Source: an uncultured Muribaculaceae bacterium
Lineage (GTDB): Bacteria; Bacteroidota; Bacteroidia; Bacteroidales; Muribaculaceae
Reading direction: 5' to 3'
Length of the DNA stretch: 45,919 nt
NCBI GenBank assembly: GCA_910578035.1
Contig: CAJTOB010000018.1
Span: forward strand, 1-45,919
The position numbers were made by a program, and so were the translations under genes. The notes beneath the pieces were generated by a model, which saw only the letters and a program-made list of their open reading frames with translations, was not told where the DNA came from and did not search any database. Below, in pieces: positions 1 to 8,234 of the stretch (position 1 is the first letter of the stretch; each line of letters starts with the position of its first letter).

Positions 1-1
1 G

Positions 2-430
2 GCACGACCCCACGAAACCTCGGTAGAAAAGTTCCAACGTAGACTCAAGAAGCTATGCAAACGCTCGTGGAGTATCTCCCTGACCGACCGTATCGCCATG
101 CTCAACTCCGTGACCCGCGGATGGATAAACTACTTCTCCATCGGAGCCATGAAAGGCAAAATGGAAAAGATAGACGAACATCTTCGCACGATGTTGCGTA
201 AAGTGATATGGAAGCAGTGGAAAACTCCACGCAAACGCGCATGGGGGCTTCGCAAGCTCGGGATAAACAACGACTTAGCCAAACTTACATCATATTATGG
301 CGACCGCTACGAATGGGTAGTAAGAAGAACCTGTGTGGCGCGTGCAATCTCCAAAGAGATACTGACACGCAGAGGCTTAGTCAGTTGCCTTGACTACTAT
401 ATGATTAGACACTCTTTGAAAACAAATTAA
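2..430 (+). CDS. ltrA: Group II intron-encoded reverse transcriptase/maturase, C-terminal part
   Basis: Partial gene, open from the first base of the window (frame starting at base 2) to TAA at 428-430, giving 142 codons. The visible part is the maturase X/GIIM domain: a stretch with RGWINYF, then a basic region (RKVIWKQWKTPRKRAWGLRKLG) and the terminal block with YGDRYEW and SCLDYY that is typical of Bacteroidota intron proteins. The polymerase YADD motif would lie upstream, outside the window. In the family the protein helps the intron RNA splice and copies it into DNA at new sites. ATG codons inside this stretch, such as the one at 98, are internal. Intact over the visible part. Confidence 0.9.
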   Translation, partial: ARPHETSVEKFQRRLKKLCKRSWSISLTDRIAMLNSVTRGWINYFSIGAMKGKMEKIDEHLRTMLRKVIWKQWKTPRKRAWGLRKLGINNDLAKLTSYYGDRYEWVVRRTCVARAISKEILTRRGLVSCLDYYMIRHSLKTN

Positions 431-520
431 ACCGCCGTATGCCGAACGGCACGTACGGTGGTGTGAGAGGAAAGGAAACGAAAGTAGGTCAGAAAACTTT
501 CGTTTCCCGACCTACTCGAT
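431..520 (+). ncRNA. Group II intron domains V and VI
   Basis: Domain V is 431-462. A 9-bp lower stem (431-439 with 454-462, one G-U pair at 434/459) is followed by a two-base CG bulge (452-453) and an upper stem 440-443/448-451 with a GAAC loop. The catalytic triad reads CGC at 433-435. Domain VI has a basal stem GAGAGG (465-470) with CCTACTC (511-517), leaving A514 bulged as the predicted branch point 7 nt from the intron end. Its long arm is 474-485 paired with 496-507. These pairings were made by eye and fit the canonical fold. Confidence 0.85.
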
Positions 521-530
521 TGTCCTCAGT

Positions 531-1793
531 TTATTCTTTCCAAAGCGAGCGGACCTCAGCCCAAGGATAGAAATATCTATGGGCGTTTTTGATAGGTAGC
601 ACGGCCGGACGTTCGTTGTGTCGTATGTGAACCAGGGGTTCTTTTCCCTCACATGAAGTAAGGAGTATTATTTGAAGGTTGGCTGCCATTGGAGTAAGAG
701 CAAAGTCCTGCCAGTGGTCGGCGTATTCTTCGGGATTATCGACAACTTCTGCAGCTCCTTCGATTTTTGCAAGGGCCAGCAGACGGAGCAGGGCAGTATC
801 GTGCCCGAAGCGCAAGGTGGCTGCTCTGTGCGGACGGCTGCCTGTGGCTGCACTGTCTACATCGGCAACTATATGGTCCAGAAGACTTCTTGCGCTTCGC
901 GGACCGGCCGCATCGGTTGCAGGGTTGTTGCCGTGCAGATAATACATCTTGTAGTTGAGCGCTTGCCAGAGATTGTAGAGCTCGTCGGTCGTAAAAATAT
1001 CGAGCAATTCAACACCCGGGTCGACGTCCTGCACATCGACAGCCACATCATGGAGCATCCACATCAGGCGTGTAGGGTTTGCGACACCGCTTGGCTCTGT
1101 GAAGAGGCTTGCAATGAGCCTTTGGGGATTCAGAACGGAATCGCGCCAGTTTTCCAGGTCTTTCCACCATGGCGAGCCGGGCTTGTTCACGGCTTTGATT
1201 TCGGGGTTGGACCATGAAATGAATGCCATATCTCCCGGCGAGGCATGTCTCTTTATTGTCAATCCGGGTTTAAGTTCCTTCATGCGCTCGCAAAATGCCG
1301 CCATACTCATTATGCAGCGTGGCTCGGTCGAGCTGTAGGCCTCTATCCGTGCGGAATCGTTGAGAAAGTCAGGGAAACGTAGCAACAGACGTTCTGCAAT
1401 TCCTCGGTGCTGGGCTTCTCCTTTCGGCGAAAGTGCGCCTTCGTTCCCACGGGCTTGGGCTTCGATGATTCTCAGGCGTCGCAACACATCGTTGCCAAGA
1501 GGGGTAAGACCATTATGCTGTGCGGCACTGTCGAGACCCGAGATTGATTCGTGGTATTCCCATGTCTTTATAATCCATCTGGAGCCGTGACGTCCATAAT
1601 GACTTATGAAGGCCACCTGATAGCCCTTGGGAATTTCCGGCATTATATCGTTTGCATGAGGATACGCATAGTAGATTCCTCCCGAGCGTTCCGGAACCTC
1701 GGCAATAAGTTCGCGTGGTGTTTTCTCGGCGGCTAAAGCCGGTATTGGCGACAGGGCCAAGGCAGCCCATAGAAAACAAGGGATAAAGTTCAT
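531..1793 (-). CDS. Secreted histidine acid phosphatase (phytase/MINPP-like)
   Basis: A 420-residue protein of the branch-2 histidine phosphatase superfamily. Residues 1-22 form a signal peptide (hydrophobic core then ALAA), so it is periplasmic or exported. The phosphohistidine motif RHGSR is at residues 68-72, and a second motif, HD, is at 331-332 (FGHDTALL), the usual proton-donor site. Family members hydrolyse phosphomonoesters, including inositol phosphates; the true substrate cannot be read from the sequence. The start was set at 1793 because it gives the signal peptide and overlaps the stop of the GH28 gene by 4 bases (ATGA). The frame stays open a further 63 codons upstream but encodes arginine-rich, non-signal sequence. 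Co-transcribed with the GH28 gene. No terminator is evident before the intron end at 520. Confidence 0.85.
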   Translation of the reverse strand: MNFIPCFLWAALALSPIPALAAEKTPRELIAEVPERSGGIYYAYPHANDIMPEIPKGYQVAFISHYGRHGSRWIIKTWEYHESISGLDSAAQHNGLTPLGNDVLRRLRIIEAQARGNEGALSPKGEAQHRGIAERLLLRFPDFLNDSARIEAYSSTEPRCIMSMAAFCERMKELKPGLTIKRHASPGDMAFISWSNPEIKAVNKPGSPWWKDLENWRDSVLNPQRLIASLFTEPSGVANPTRLMWMLHDVAVDVQDVDPGVELLDIFTTDELYNLWQALNYKMYYLHGNNPATDAAGPRSARSLLDHIVADVDSAATGSRPHRAATLRFGHDTALLRLLALAKIEGAAEVVDNPEEYADHWQDFALTPMAANLQIILLTSCEGKEPLVHIRHNERPAVLPIKNAHRYFYPWAEVRSLWKE

Positions 1794-3202
1794 TTCTTTA
1801 TATCGCTCGCATTGATGATTTTGAATTCTCCTCCGAACTGGGAGGGTTCGAGACTGCGTGCGTTCACACGGCAGTCGGCGAATGAAATGTCGCTGGCACC
1901 GTCGATATAGAAACCATAGACGGGTGCATGCACGAATCCTTCGCCGTCGCAGGGGCGTTTGTCGTAGACACCGCCGGGCCATGAGGTGGTGCGGGCGAGA
2001 CGGAGGTCTACGTTGCGGAAAGTGAGGTCAGTAACTTTATCGAGGGTTTCGCCTCCGATAAAGCAACCGTTTTCGCTCGTGCAGGTCACGTTTATGAAAT
2101 TGATGCGGCTAACGACTCCGCACGAGCCTTCTTTCGCGCCTTTGGGGAATCTCCAGCCGGCGTCTTTGTGATTGCCGGGAGCACGGCGGTAAGATGTCAC
2201 GTATATAGGCTCGGCTTTTCCCCACCATACATCGCTGTGGTAGAGGCATTCGACGCTCATGTTTGCAAAAGTGACGTCAGACACGGTTCCTTCGTCGCGG
2301 TTCTGAATGCCGATGCCTCGGTTGCTGTTTCGTATGATGCAGTTGTCGAACAGTATATGGTCTATGCTGTCCATGTTTTCCGAACCTATCTTGACAGCGC
2401 ATGAACGAGAGGTCATGATGCAGTTTGTCACCACAATATCGCGGCAAGGGCCATACTGTTCGTATTCGCGACGGTTTTTAAGGCATATGCAGTCGTCGCC
2501 GCTTTCGATGAAGCAGCCGGTGATACGCACCTTTCTGGAGTGGTCCAGATCTATACCGTCGCCATTGCGGATTTTGAGATTGTTGAGCAGTGAAATGTCG
2601 GAGATTGCGGCGTCGTAGCAGCCTACCAGGTGTACGGTCCAGTAAGCGCTTCCCGTTATGGTGATGTCTGAAATGTTGATTTTCTTACAGTTGATGAGGG
2701 TCAGCACGTGTGGCCGAGGGTCGAATGTGGTGACAGGCTTTAGCTCGTAGGAATCATCGAGTTCGGCGCCCATGAATGCGACGCCGTTTCCGTCGATGGT
2801 GCCGGTGCCTGTGATGGAAATATTCTCAAGGTCGCGCCCTATGAGCCACATCATGCCTTCGCCTTCATTTTCGCCGAATGCGCTTTCGTGATAGATGCTT
2901 TCGTCGAGGTTGGCAAGCAAGCGTGAGCCGGGCTCCAAATGCAGATTGACGTTTGAACGGAGGTGCAGAGGACCCGACATGAAAGTCTTTCCCGCCGGGA
3001 AGATTACACTTCCGCCTCCGTTGCCCGCACAGGCGTCTATAGCTTTCTGTATAGCCTCAGAGTTGTCTATGGTTTCAGAGGCCTTGGCTCCGAAGTCTGA
3101 GATATTATATTCGGTTCGGGCCGAAGAATTTTTGCAGGCCGAAAAGAATCCTAATGCAAATATGACGAATGAGTATATGAACAGTTTCCGTTTCATGGTC
3201 AT
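1790..3202 (-). CDS. Glycoside hydrolase family 28 (polygalacturonase-like) lipoprotein
   Basis: A 470-residue protein with an N-terminal lipoprotein signal (hydrophobic stretch, lipobox ending FFSAC), so probably anchored in a membrane. It opens with the pectate-lyase-fold segment found in GH28 proteins (NISDFGAKA...N.EAIQKAID). The catalytic region follows: GDGIDLD, then SGDDCICLK with the paired aspartates, then CAVKIGSE and the parallel beta-helix repeats. GH28 enzymes cleave alpha-1,4-galacturonide or rhamnogalacturonan links in pectin by inversion. The GHG histidine and RIK lysine of fungal enzymes are not obvious, which is common in bacterial branches and leaves exact specificity open. 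Two ATGs lie close together (3202 and 3196); either works. It is the first gene of a minus-strand pair with the phosphatase. Confidence 0.88.
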   Translation of the reverse strand: MTMKRKLFIYSFVIFALGFFSACKNSSARTEYNISDFGAKASETIDNSEAIQKAIDACAGNGGGSVIFPAGKTFMSGPLHLRSNVNLHLEPGSRLLANLDESIYHESAFGENEGEGMMWLIGRDLENISITGTGTIDGNGVAFMGAELDDSYELKPVTTFDPRPHVLTLINCKKINISDITITGSAYWTVHLVGCYDAAISDISLLNNLKIRNGDGIDLDHSRKVRITGCFIESGDDCICLKNRREYEQYGPCRDIVVTNCIMTSRSCAVKIGSENMDSIDHILFDNCIIRNSNRGIGIQNRDEGTVSDVTFANMSVECLYHSDVWWGKAEPIYVTSYRRAPGNHKDAGWRFPKGAKEGSCGVVSRINFINVTCTSENGCFIGGETLDKVTDLTFRNVDLRLARTTSWPGGVYDKRPCDGEGFVHAPVYGFYIDGASDISFADCRVNARSLEPSQFGGEFKIINASDIKK

Positions 3203-3510
3203 AGGTTATAATTATGGTTAGAAGTTGGGCAAAATTAGCAAAAAAAAGTGACATAGCCGTTGGGATATATCGGTGATTTGAATTGTGAAATAATCACAAA
3301 ATCGTATCGTCCTAAGTATTAGTGCGTTGGAGAATTTATTTGTTAAAAATCGCTAATCAGGCAGGGTTTATGTGGCTGAGAATGTATGCATGTTAAAAAA
3401 AATTAACCGAGCATGTCGGTCATTTTTTATAAATTTGCCATGTAAAAGTGGCCCGATTAAGTAATGATTCGCTTTAAATTGCTGAAAACCTATGGTTTGG
3501 GCCGAAAATT
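3203..3510. other. Divergent intergenic region, AT-rich
   Basis: 308 bases between the divergently transcribed GH28 gene and the FucP-type permease gene. It holds no convincing gene. It is AT-rich with several A and T tracts and must contain the promoters of both units. The only recognisable element is the candidate -7 box facing right at 3430-3437. No inverted-repeat operator was identified by eye. Confidence 0.6.
3430..3437 (+). promoter_or_regulatory. Candidate -7 promoter box for the FucP-type permease gene
   Basis: TAAATTTG matches the Bacteroidota -7 consensus TAnnTTTG. It lies about 75 bases before the permease ATG. No clear TTTG is found 19-21 bases upstream, so only the -7 element is supported. 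Confidence 0.45.
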
Positions 3511-4722
3511 ATGAATATGCAAAATAAACCAAGCCTGATAGGGCGGAACTATCTTCTGCCTTTTATTCTGATAACCTCGCTATTCTTTATGTGGGGTTTT
3601 GCACGTGCTATTCTTGATGTGCTCAACAAGCATTTTCAGGAATCGCTCGATATATCGATAGTTCACAGTACAATGATTCAGGCTACCACCTATGTGGCCT
3701 ATGCTCTGATGGCGCTTCCGGCAGGTATTTTCATTACCTGCTATGGATATCGGCGGGGTGTGGTGCTGGGATTGCTTCTTTTCGGGCTTGGCGCTCTCGC
3801 GTTTATACCCGGCGACATGCTGGGCTCGTTCGGGGTATTCCTCACGGCGCTGTTCATAATAGGCTGTGGCCTTGCTGTCCTTGAGACTGCCGCCAATCCT
3901 TATGCGGCCGAACTTGGAAGCCCGCAAACGGCTGCGAGCCGTCTTAATCTTGCCCAGTCGTTCAATGGGTTCGGTTGCATTCTTGGCCCTGTTCTGGTAG
4001 GCGGTTTCCTTTTTTCGGGAGAGGGCGAAGGTTCTGTAGCTCTGCCGTATTCGATAATGGGAGTTGTCGTTCTTGCCGTCGCTCTGATGTTCACCCGGGT
4101 GAAACTTCCTGAAATAAAGAGCGAGGAATCTGAGGGCGAAAACACGGGCGTTACCTCTTCTATCAGGCAGTTATGGCGCTCGCGGCATTTTAAGACCGGC
4201 CTGTTTGCCCTTTTCTGCTATGAAATCGCCGAAATTTCAATCAATAGCCTGTTTATCAATTATGTCACCGACGACGGCTGGATGGATAAGATGACGGCCA
4301 CATGGGTGCTGTCTTTCGGAGCCCTTGGCCTTTTCATGATTGCCAGGGTCGTGGGCAGCTCGGTGATGAAATATGTACGGGCGGAAAAGGTGCTCACCGT
4401 CTGCGCCGTCATGACGGTGCTGGGCGCCGGCCTTGTGGCGCTTAACATAGGCGTGATATCGAAAATAGGCCTCTTTGCCTGCTATGCCTTCGAGGCTATT
4501 ATGTTCCCTACCATATTCGCAATCACAATCAGAGGCAACGGTGCTTCGACCAAGATAGCTTCGTCCTTCCTTATGATGACACCTCTCGGAGGCGCCGTCG
4601 GCACCTCTCTTATGGGCTGGATTGCAGGGCTGACATCTATGTCTACGGCGTTCGTCGTGCCGGCTGTAGCCTATGCGGCAGTATTAGTATATGCTTATAT
4701 GGCTCTTAACAAAAAACTTTGA
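3511..4722 (+). CDS. FucP-type sugar:proton symporter (MFS)
   Basis: A 403-residue polytopic membrane protein of the FucP family within the major facilitator superfamily. It begins with the family segment LFFMWGFARAILDVLNKHFQ in helix 1 and continues with about 12 hydrophobic segments. In helix 5, ETAANPYAAELG matches the FucP/GluP family. Members import L-fucose, glucose, galactose or related monosaccharides with protons. It sits immediately before a PfkB-family sugar kinase, so an import-then-phosphorylate pair is likely; the sugar is not identifiable. The first ATG is used; a second in-frame ATG is two codons later. Divergent from the GH28 and phosphatase pair. Confidence 0.88.
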   Translation: MNMQNKPSLIGRNYLLPFILITSLFFMWGFARAILDVLNKHFQESLDISIVHSTMIQATTYVAYALMALPAGIFITCYGYRRGVVLGLLLFGLGALAFIPGDMLGSFGVFLTALFIIGCGLAVLETAANPYAAELGSPQTAASRLNLAQSFNGFGCILGPVLVGGFLFSGEGEGSVALPYSIMGVVVLAVALMFTRVKLPEIKSEESEGENTGVTSSIRQLWRSRHFKTGLFALFCYEIAEISINSLFINYVTDDGWMDKMTATWVLSFGALGLFMIARVVGSSVMKYVRAEKVLTVCAVMTVLGAGLVALNIGVISKIGLFACYAFEAIMFPTIFAITIRGNGASTKIASSFLMMTPLGGAVGTSLMGWIAGLTSMSTAFVVPAVAYAAVLVYAYMALNKKL

Positions 4723-4724
4723 AA

Positions 4725-5618
4725 ATGAAAAAAACAGATATATGCTGTATCGGCCACATTACGCTCGATAAGATTATAACCCCGAAGCTGGAGACATATA
4801 TGCCCGGCGGCACGGCCTTCTACGTGGCCCATGCCCTCGAGGGGCTCGATCACTCCGGCTTCCGGCTGCTCACCTCGGTCGGAGAGACCGAAATGGGAGC
4901 GGTAGAGGATATCCGGGCAAAAGGAATAGAAGTAGACGTGATTCCCTCGCGGAAGTCCGTTTTCTTCGAAAACAGATATGGCGACAATCTCAACGACCGC
5001 ACCCAGCGCGTCCTTGCCAAGGCCGACCCCTTTACGGTCGACAATCTTCGCGATGCAGAGGCCCGTATATTTCATTTGGGCACCCTTCTGGCCGACGATT
5101 TTTCGCTCGAGGCCATAAAGCTCCTTTCGACAAAGGGAATCGTGTCGGTCGACGCGCAGGGCTATCTCCGCGAAGTGCGCGGCCAGGAGGTCTATGCCAT
5201 CGACTGGGCCGATAAATTCGAGGCTTTGAAATATATAGACATTCTCAAAGCCAACGAAAAGGAAATGGAGACCCTCACCGGCTCTTCCGACCCCCGCGAG
5301 GCCGCCGGGATTCTGGCCGGTTGGGGCTGCCGCGAAGTGCTGCTCACCCTTGGCGACCGCGGCTCGCTCATCTATGCCGAAGGGCGCTTCTATGAAATTC
5401 CGGCATTTGGCCTGACCGACGTCGTCGACGCCACCGGCTGCGGCGACACCTATATGGCCGGCTACCTTTACAGCCGCAGCCGCGGCGCCGCCTACGAAGA
5501 GGCCGGAAAATTTGCCGCCGCCATGTGTACGCTCAAGCTAAAGCACGCCGGACCTTTCTGCGGCACCGAGGCCGACATCGCAGCCGTCATCAATCAGACT
5601 GAAAGTGTCGCCCTCTGA
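4725..5618 (+). CDS. PfkB-family carbohydrate kinase
   Basis: A 297-residue ribokinase-fold kinase. The N-terminal substrate lid contains the glycine pair in MPGGTAFYVAHAL. The C-terminal PfkB signature is DATGCGDTY with catalytic base D241; the usual GAGD reads GCGD here. KANEKEME near residue 180 is a conserved family segment. It phosphorylates a sugar, nucleoside or related alcohol with ATP; the substrate is unassigned. ATG 4725 lies 2 bases after the permease stop, so the two are co-transcribed; a TTG at 4719 in frame is less likely. The gene is noticeably G+C rich at third positions compared with the start of the permease. It converges on the UvrA-like gene with only 21 bases between stop codons and no visible terminator hairpin. 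Confidence 0.87.
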   Translation: MKKTDICCIGHITLDKIITPKLETYMPGGTAFYVAHALEGLDHSGFRLLTSVGETEMGAVEDIRAKGIEVDVIPSRKSVFFENRYGDNLNDRTQRVLAKADPFTVDNLRDAEARIFHLGTLLADDFSLEAIKLLSTKGIVSVDAQGYLREVRGQEVYAIDWADKFEALKYIDILKANEKEMETLTGSSDPREAAGILAGWGCREVLLTLGDRGSLIYAEGRFYEIPAFGLTDVVDATGCGDTYMAGYLYSRSRGAAYEEAGKFAAAMCTLKLKHAGPFCGTEADIAAVINQTESVAL

Positions 5619-5639
5619 CAGTGTAGGAGCGGAATCTGA

Positions 5640-8123
5640 TTAGATAAAGCGGCCTGTAGCACTCTGTGGGCAAGCGGCTATGTCGGCTGGCGTGCCGCAT
5701 GCTACTATTTTGCCGCCGCTGTTACCGCCGCCCGGGCCCATGTCGATTATATAGTCGGCGTTTCGGATAAGGTCGATGTCGTGTTCTATCACTATTACTG
5801 TTGCTCCTTGATCTACAAGGTGCTGTAGCACGCCAAGTAGAGTTTTTACATCAAGAGGGTGCAGTCCTATGGTTGGCTCGTCGAATACGAATATGGAGTT
5901 TTGCTGCTGGCGCCCCATTTCGGAGGCGAGTTTGAGCCGTTGGGCTTCGCCGCCCGACAGGCTTGTGGTTGCCTCCCCGAGGGTGAGATATCCGAGGCCA
6001 AGAGTGTTCAAGATTTCCAGCCGGGGTTTTATATTTTTGAAATCGGTGCAGTCGTTTATGGCCGACGATATATCGGTGCCCATCAGTTCGGGCAACGAGA
6101 ACGATTTGCCTTCTCTGTTATGACAGTGTATAAGATATGCATCTTTTGAATATCGCGCACCACGGCACTCCGGACACAGGATATCTACATCAGGTAAAAA
6201 TTGCACATCAAGGCTCACGCTCCCTGTTCCGTCGCATACAGGGCAGCGCAGACTGCCGGTATTATAGGAGAAATCGCTCGCCTTATAGCCATGCGATTTA
6301 GCATCGGGAGTGCGCGCGTATATCTTGCGGAGTTCGTCGTGTACATTGGCGTAAGTAGCTACGGTAGAGCGCACATTTGCGCCTATCGGAGTAGAGTCAA
6401 TTAATTTTATGTTGTCGATGCCTTCGGCTCTTATTGATTCTACATGCTCGGGTAGAGCTTTTCCGCTCAATAAGGCAGAGAGATCCGGAATGAGGCTGTC
6501 GAGAACTAAGGTGGTTTTGCCGGAACCGGATACACCGGTGATGACAGTAAGACGTCCTTTCGGTATTTTTACGTCAAGAGGTTTTACTGTGTGGATTGCT
6601 CTTGTCTTCAATTCAATAGTTCCGAGCGCAAATATAGAGTCGGTTGGAATAGTTTCCCTGACTCGCGACGCATATCTGCCGGCGAGAAAAGGCCCTATTT
6701 TGGATTTCGGATTGTTCTCTATCTCTGATATTGAGCCCTGTGCGATTACTTTTCCACCGTTTGCTCCGGCCTCCGGGCCCATTTCGATGATTTGGTCGGC
6801 GACACTCAATATCTGTGTGTCATGGTCTACCAGAATTACAGAGTTGCCGTCGTCAACAAGGTCGTTCATTACGGCTATAAGCCCGGTGATATTTGCGGGG
6901 TGAAGGCCGATGGACGGTTCGTCGAGTACATACATTACTCCTGTCGTGTGATTGCGGACAACACGTGCAAGTTGCATACGCTGCCGTTCGCCTGTAGACA
7001 GAGTCGACGCCGCACGGTCGAGGCTGAGATAGCCAAGCCCGAGCTCAATCAGTCGGCGCGCTGTAATGACGAACGACTCAACTATGCTTTCTTCCATAGG
7101 CCGCATGTCTGCTGGCAATGAACGGGGCACGCTGTTGACCCATGCGAGGCAATCGTCGAGAGTCATTTCGCAGACAGTGTCGAGCCCTATGCCCATGATG
7201 CGGGGTGCCCGTGCCCTGTCGGATAGCCGTGAGCCATGACAGGTGGGGCATATCTCACTTTTTAGAAATTTTTCTACACGCTTCATGCCTTTCTCGTCCG
7301 CGACCTTTGCAAGGGCGTTTTCTACAGTATATACGGCATTGTAATATGTAAAATCAAGCTCTCCGGCTGAGTTTCCGCTTTTGGGCTTATAAAAAATGTG
7401 TTTCTTTTCAGCAGGCCCGTTGAACACAATATCGCGTTCTTTTTCGGTGAGTTTGTTGAAAGGCACATCAGTGCGCACGCCCATTTCGCGGCACACATCT
7501 TTCATCAAAGACCACATAAGGCTGTTCCACGGGGCGACCGCTCCTTCATCTATAGTAAGCGACTCGTCTGGCACGATGGTAGAGCGGTCTACGGTCATTA
7601 TGGTTCCCGTGCCTCCGCATCGGGAGCAGGCCCCGGCGCTGTTGAATGACAGGTCTTCGGCAGACGGCCCGTAAAAATGTCTGCCACAGTTGTCGCATAC
7701 CAGTTCTTTTTCGGCAGCCACATCAAGAGTAGGCTCGTGGTAGTGTCCACAGTCGGGGCAACGGTGGCTTGCGAGACGCGAGAACATGAGACGAAGGCTG
7801 CCAAGGAGCTCTGTGCCTGTGCCGAATGCGCTTCTTAGGCTCGGAACGCCGGGCCGCTGGCGCAGCGCGATTGCTGCCGGCACATGACGGATATCATCGA
7901 CCAGAGCTTTGGGCGCCTGTGAAATGCGTCGGCGTGTATATGTAGACAGAGCCTCGAGGTAGCGTCGCGACCCTTCGGCATAGAGTACGCCGAGAGCCAG
8001 CGATGATTTGCCCGAGCCGGACACGCCGGCTATGCCGACTATCCTGTTCAGTGGAATGTCGAGATTTATATTTTTCAGATTATGGACGCGGGCTCCGCGT
8101 ATCTCTATATTGTGCTGTTTCAT
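5640..8123 (-). CDS. UvrA-like excinuclease ATPase lacking the UvrB-binding domain (UvrA2/DrrC class)
   Basis: An 827-residue tandem ABC ATPase of the UvrA family; housekeeping UvrA is about 940 residues. The first Walker A, GVSGSGKSS, is at 33-41; the second is GVSGSGKTT in the C-terminal half. ABC signatures are LSTGERQRMQLA and LSGGEAQRLKLA, and Walker B regions are YVLDEPSIGLHP and FVFDEPTIGLHP. Zinc-binding CxxC pairs are present (122-125, 143-146, 166-169, CPTC, CPVC, CPEC). Only about 40 residues separate the first CxxC from the GACSRCGGTG block, where standard UvrA has the roughly 100-residue UvrB-binding insert. Such short UvrAs are linked to DNA-binding drug tolerance or auxiliary repair and cannot load UvrB in the usual way. 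ATG 8123 starts the conserved IEIRGARVHNL segment; the frame is open 11 codons upstream. Confidence 0.9.
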   Translation of the reverse strand: MKQHNIEIRGARVHNLKNINLDIPLNRIVGIAGVSGSGKSSLALGVLYAEGSRRYLEALSTYTRRRISQAPKALVDDIRHVPAAIALRQRPGVPSLRSAFGTGTELLGSLRLMFSRLASHRCPDCGHYHEPTLDVAAEKELVCDNCGRHFYGPSAEDLSFNSAGACSRCGGTGTIMTVDRSTIVPDESLTIDEGAVAPWNSLMWSLMKDVCREMGVRTDVPFNKLTEKERDIVFNGPAEKKHIFYKPKSGNSAGELDFTYYNAVYTVENALAKVADEKGMKRVEKFLKSEICPTCHGSRLSDRARAPRIMGIGLDTVCEMTLDDCLAWVNSVPRSLPADMRPMEESIVESFVITARRLIELGLGYLSLDRAASTLSTGERQRMQLARVVRNHTTGVMYVLDEPSIGLHPANITGLIAVMNDLVDDGNSVILVDHDTQILSVADQIIEMGPEAGANGGKVIAQGSISEIENNPKSKIGPFLAGRYASRVRETIPTDSIFALGTIELKTRAIHTVKPLDVKIPKGRLTVITGVSGSGKTTLVLDSLIPDLSALLSGKALPEHVESIRAEGIDNIKLIDSTPIGANVRSTVATYANVHDELRKIYARTPDAKSHGYKASDFSYNTGSLRCPVCDGTGSVSLDVQFLPDVDILCPECRGARYSKDAYLIHCHNREGKSFSLPELMGTDISSAINDCTDFKNIKPRLEILNTLGLGYLTLGEATTSLSGGEAQRLKLASEMGRQQQNSIFVFDEPTIGLHPLDVKTLLGVLQHLVDQGATVIVIEHDIDLIRNADYIIDMGPGGGNSGGKIVACGTPADIAACPQSATGRFI

Positions 8124-8143
8124 GAGTGCAATTGATATTATCA

Positions 8144-8151
8144 CAAAATTA
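8144..8151 (-). promoter_or_regulatory. Candidate -7 box for the UvrA-like gene
   Basis: Reads TAATTTTG on the minus strand, matching TAnnTTTG, about 20 bases before the start codon at 8123. A -33 TTTG is not evident. Confidence 0.45.
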
Positions 8152-8199
8152 AACAATATATCGCATACGAATAGGCGCGGCTGTTAGAATATTTTTTTG

Positions 8200-8207
8200 T
8201 AAATTCG
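8200..8207 (+). promoter_or_regulatory. Candidate -7 box for udk
   Basis: TAAATTCG is a one-base variant of TAnnTTTG, 27 bases before the udk ATG. It is the only match in the short divergent gap with the UvrA-like gene. Confidence 0.35.
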
Positions 8208-8234
8208 CGGCAATAAAACTGAAAACGCACAACA

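Larger units (their letters stand above)
1..520 (+). mobile_element. Group II intron, 3' part (truncated by window edge)
   Basis: The 3' end of a bacterial group II intron (retroelement). It contains the end of the intron-encoded maturase reading frame, then domain V and domain VI, and ends with the AY-type terminus CTCGAT at about 520. The downstream exon starts near 521, about 10 bases from the stop codon of the convergent phosphatase gene. The 5' part (domains I-IV and the reverse transcriptase core) lies outside the window, so completeness and mobility cannot be judged. Confidence 0.88.

Noticed and set aside
1794..1982. N-terminal extension of the phosphatase by 63 codons
   Set aside because: It overlaps the GH28 gene, is arginine-rich, and would bury the signal peptide; the overlapping ATGA at 1790-1793 is the better start.
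5619..5639. Terminator between the convergent PfkB and UvrA-like genes
   Set aside because: The 21-base gap has no stem-loop; any termination here must be Rho-dependent or overlap the genes.
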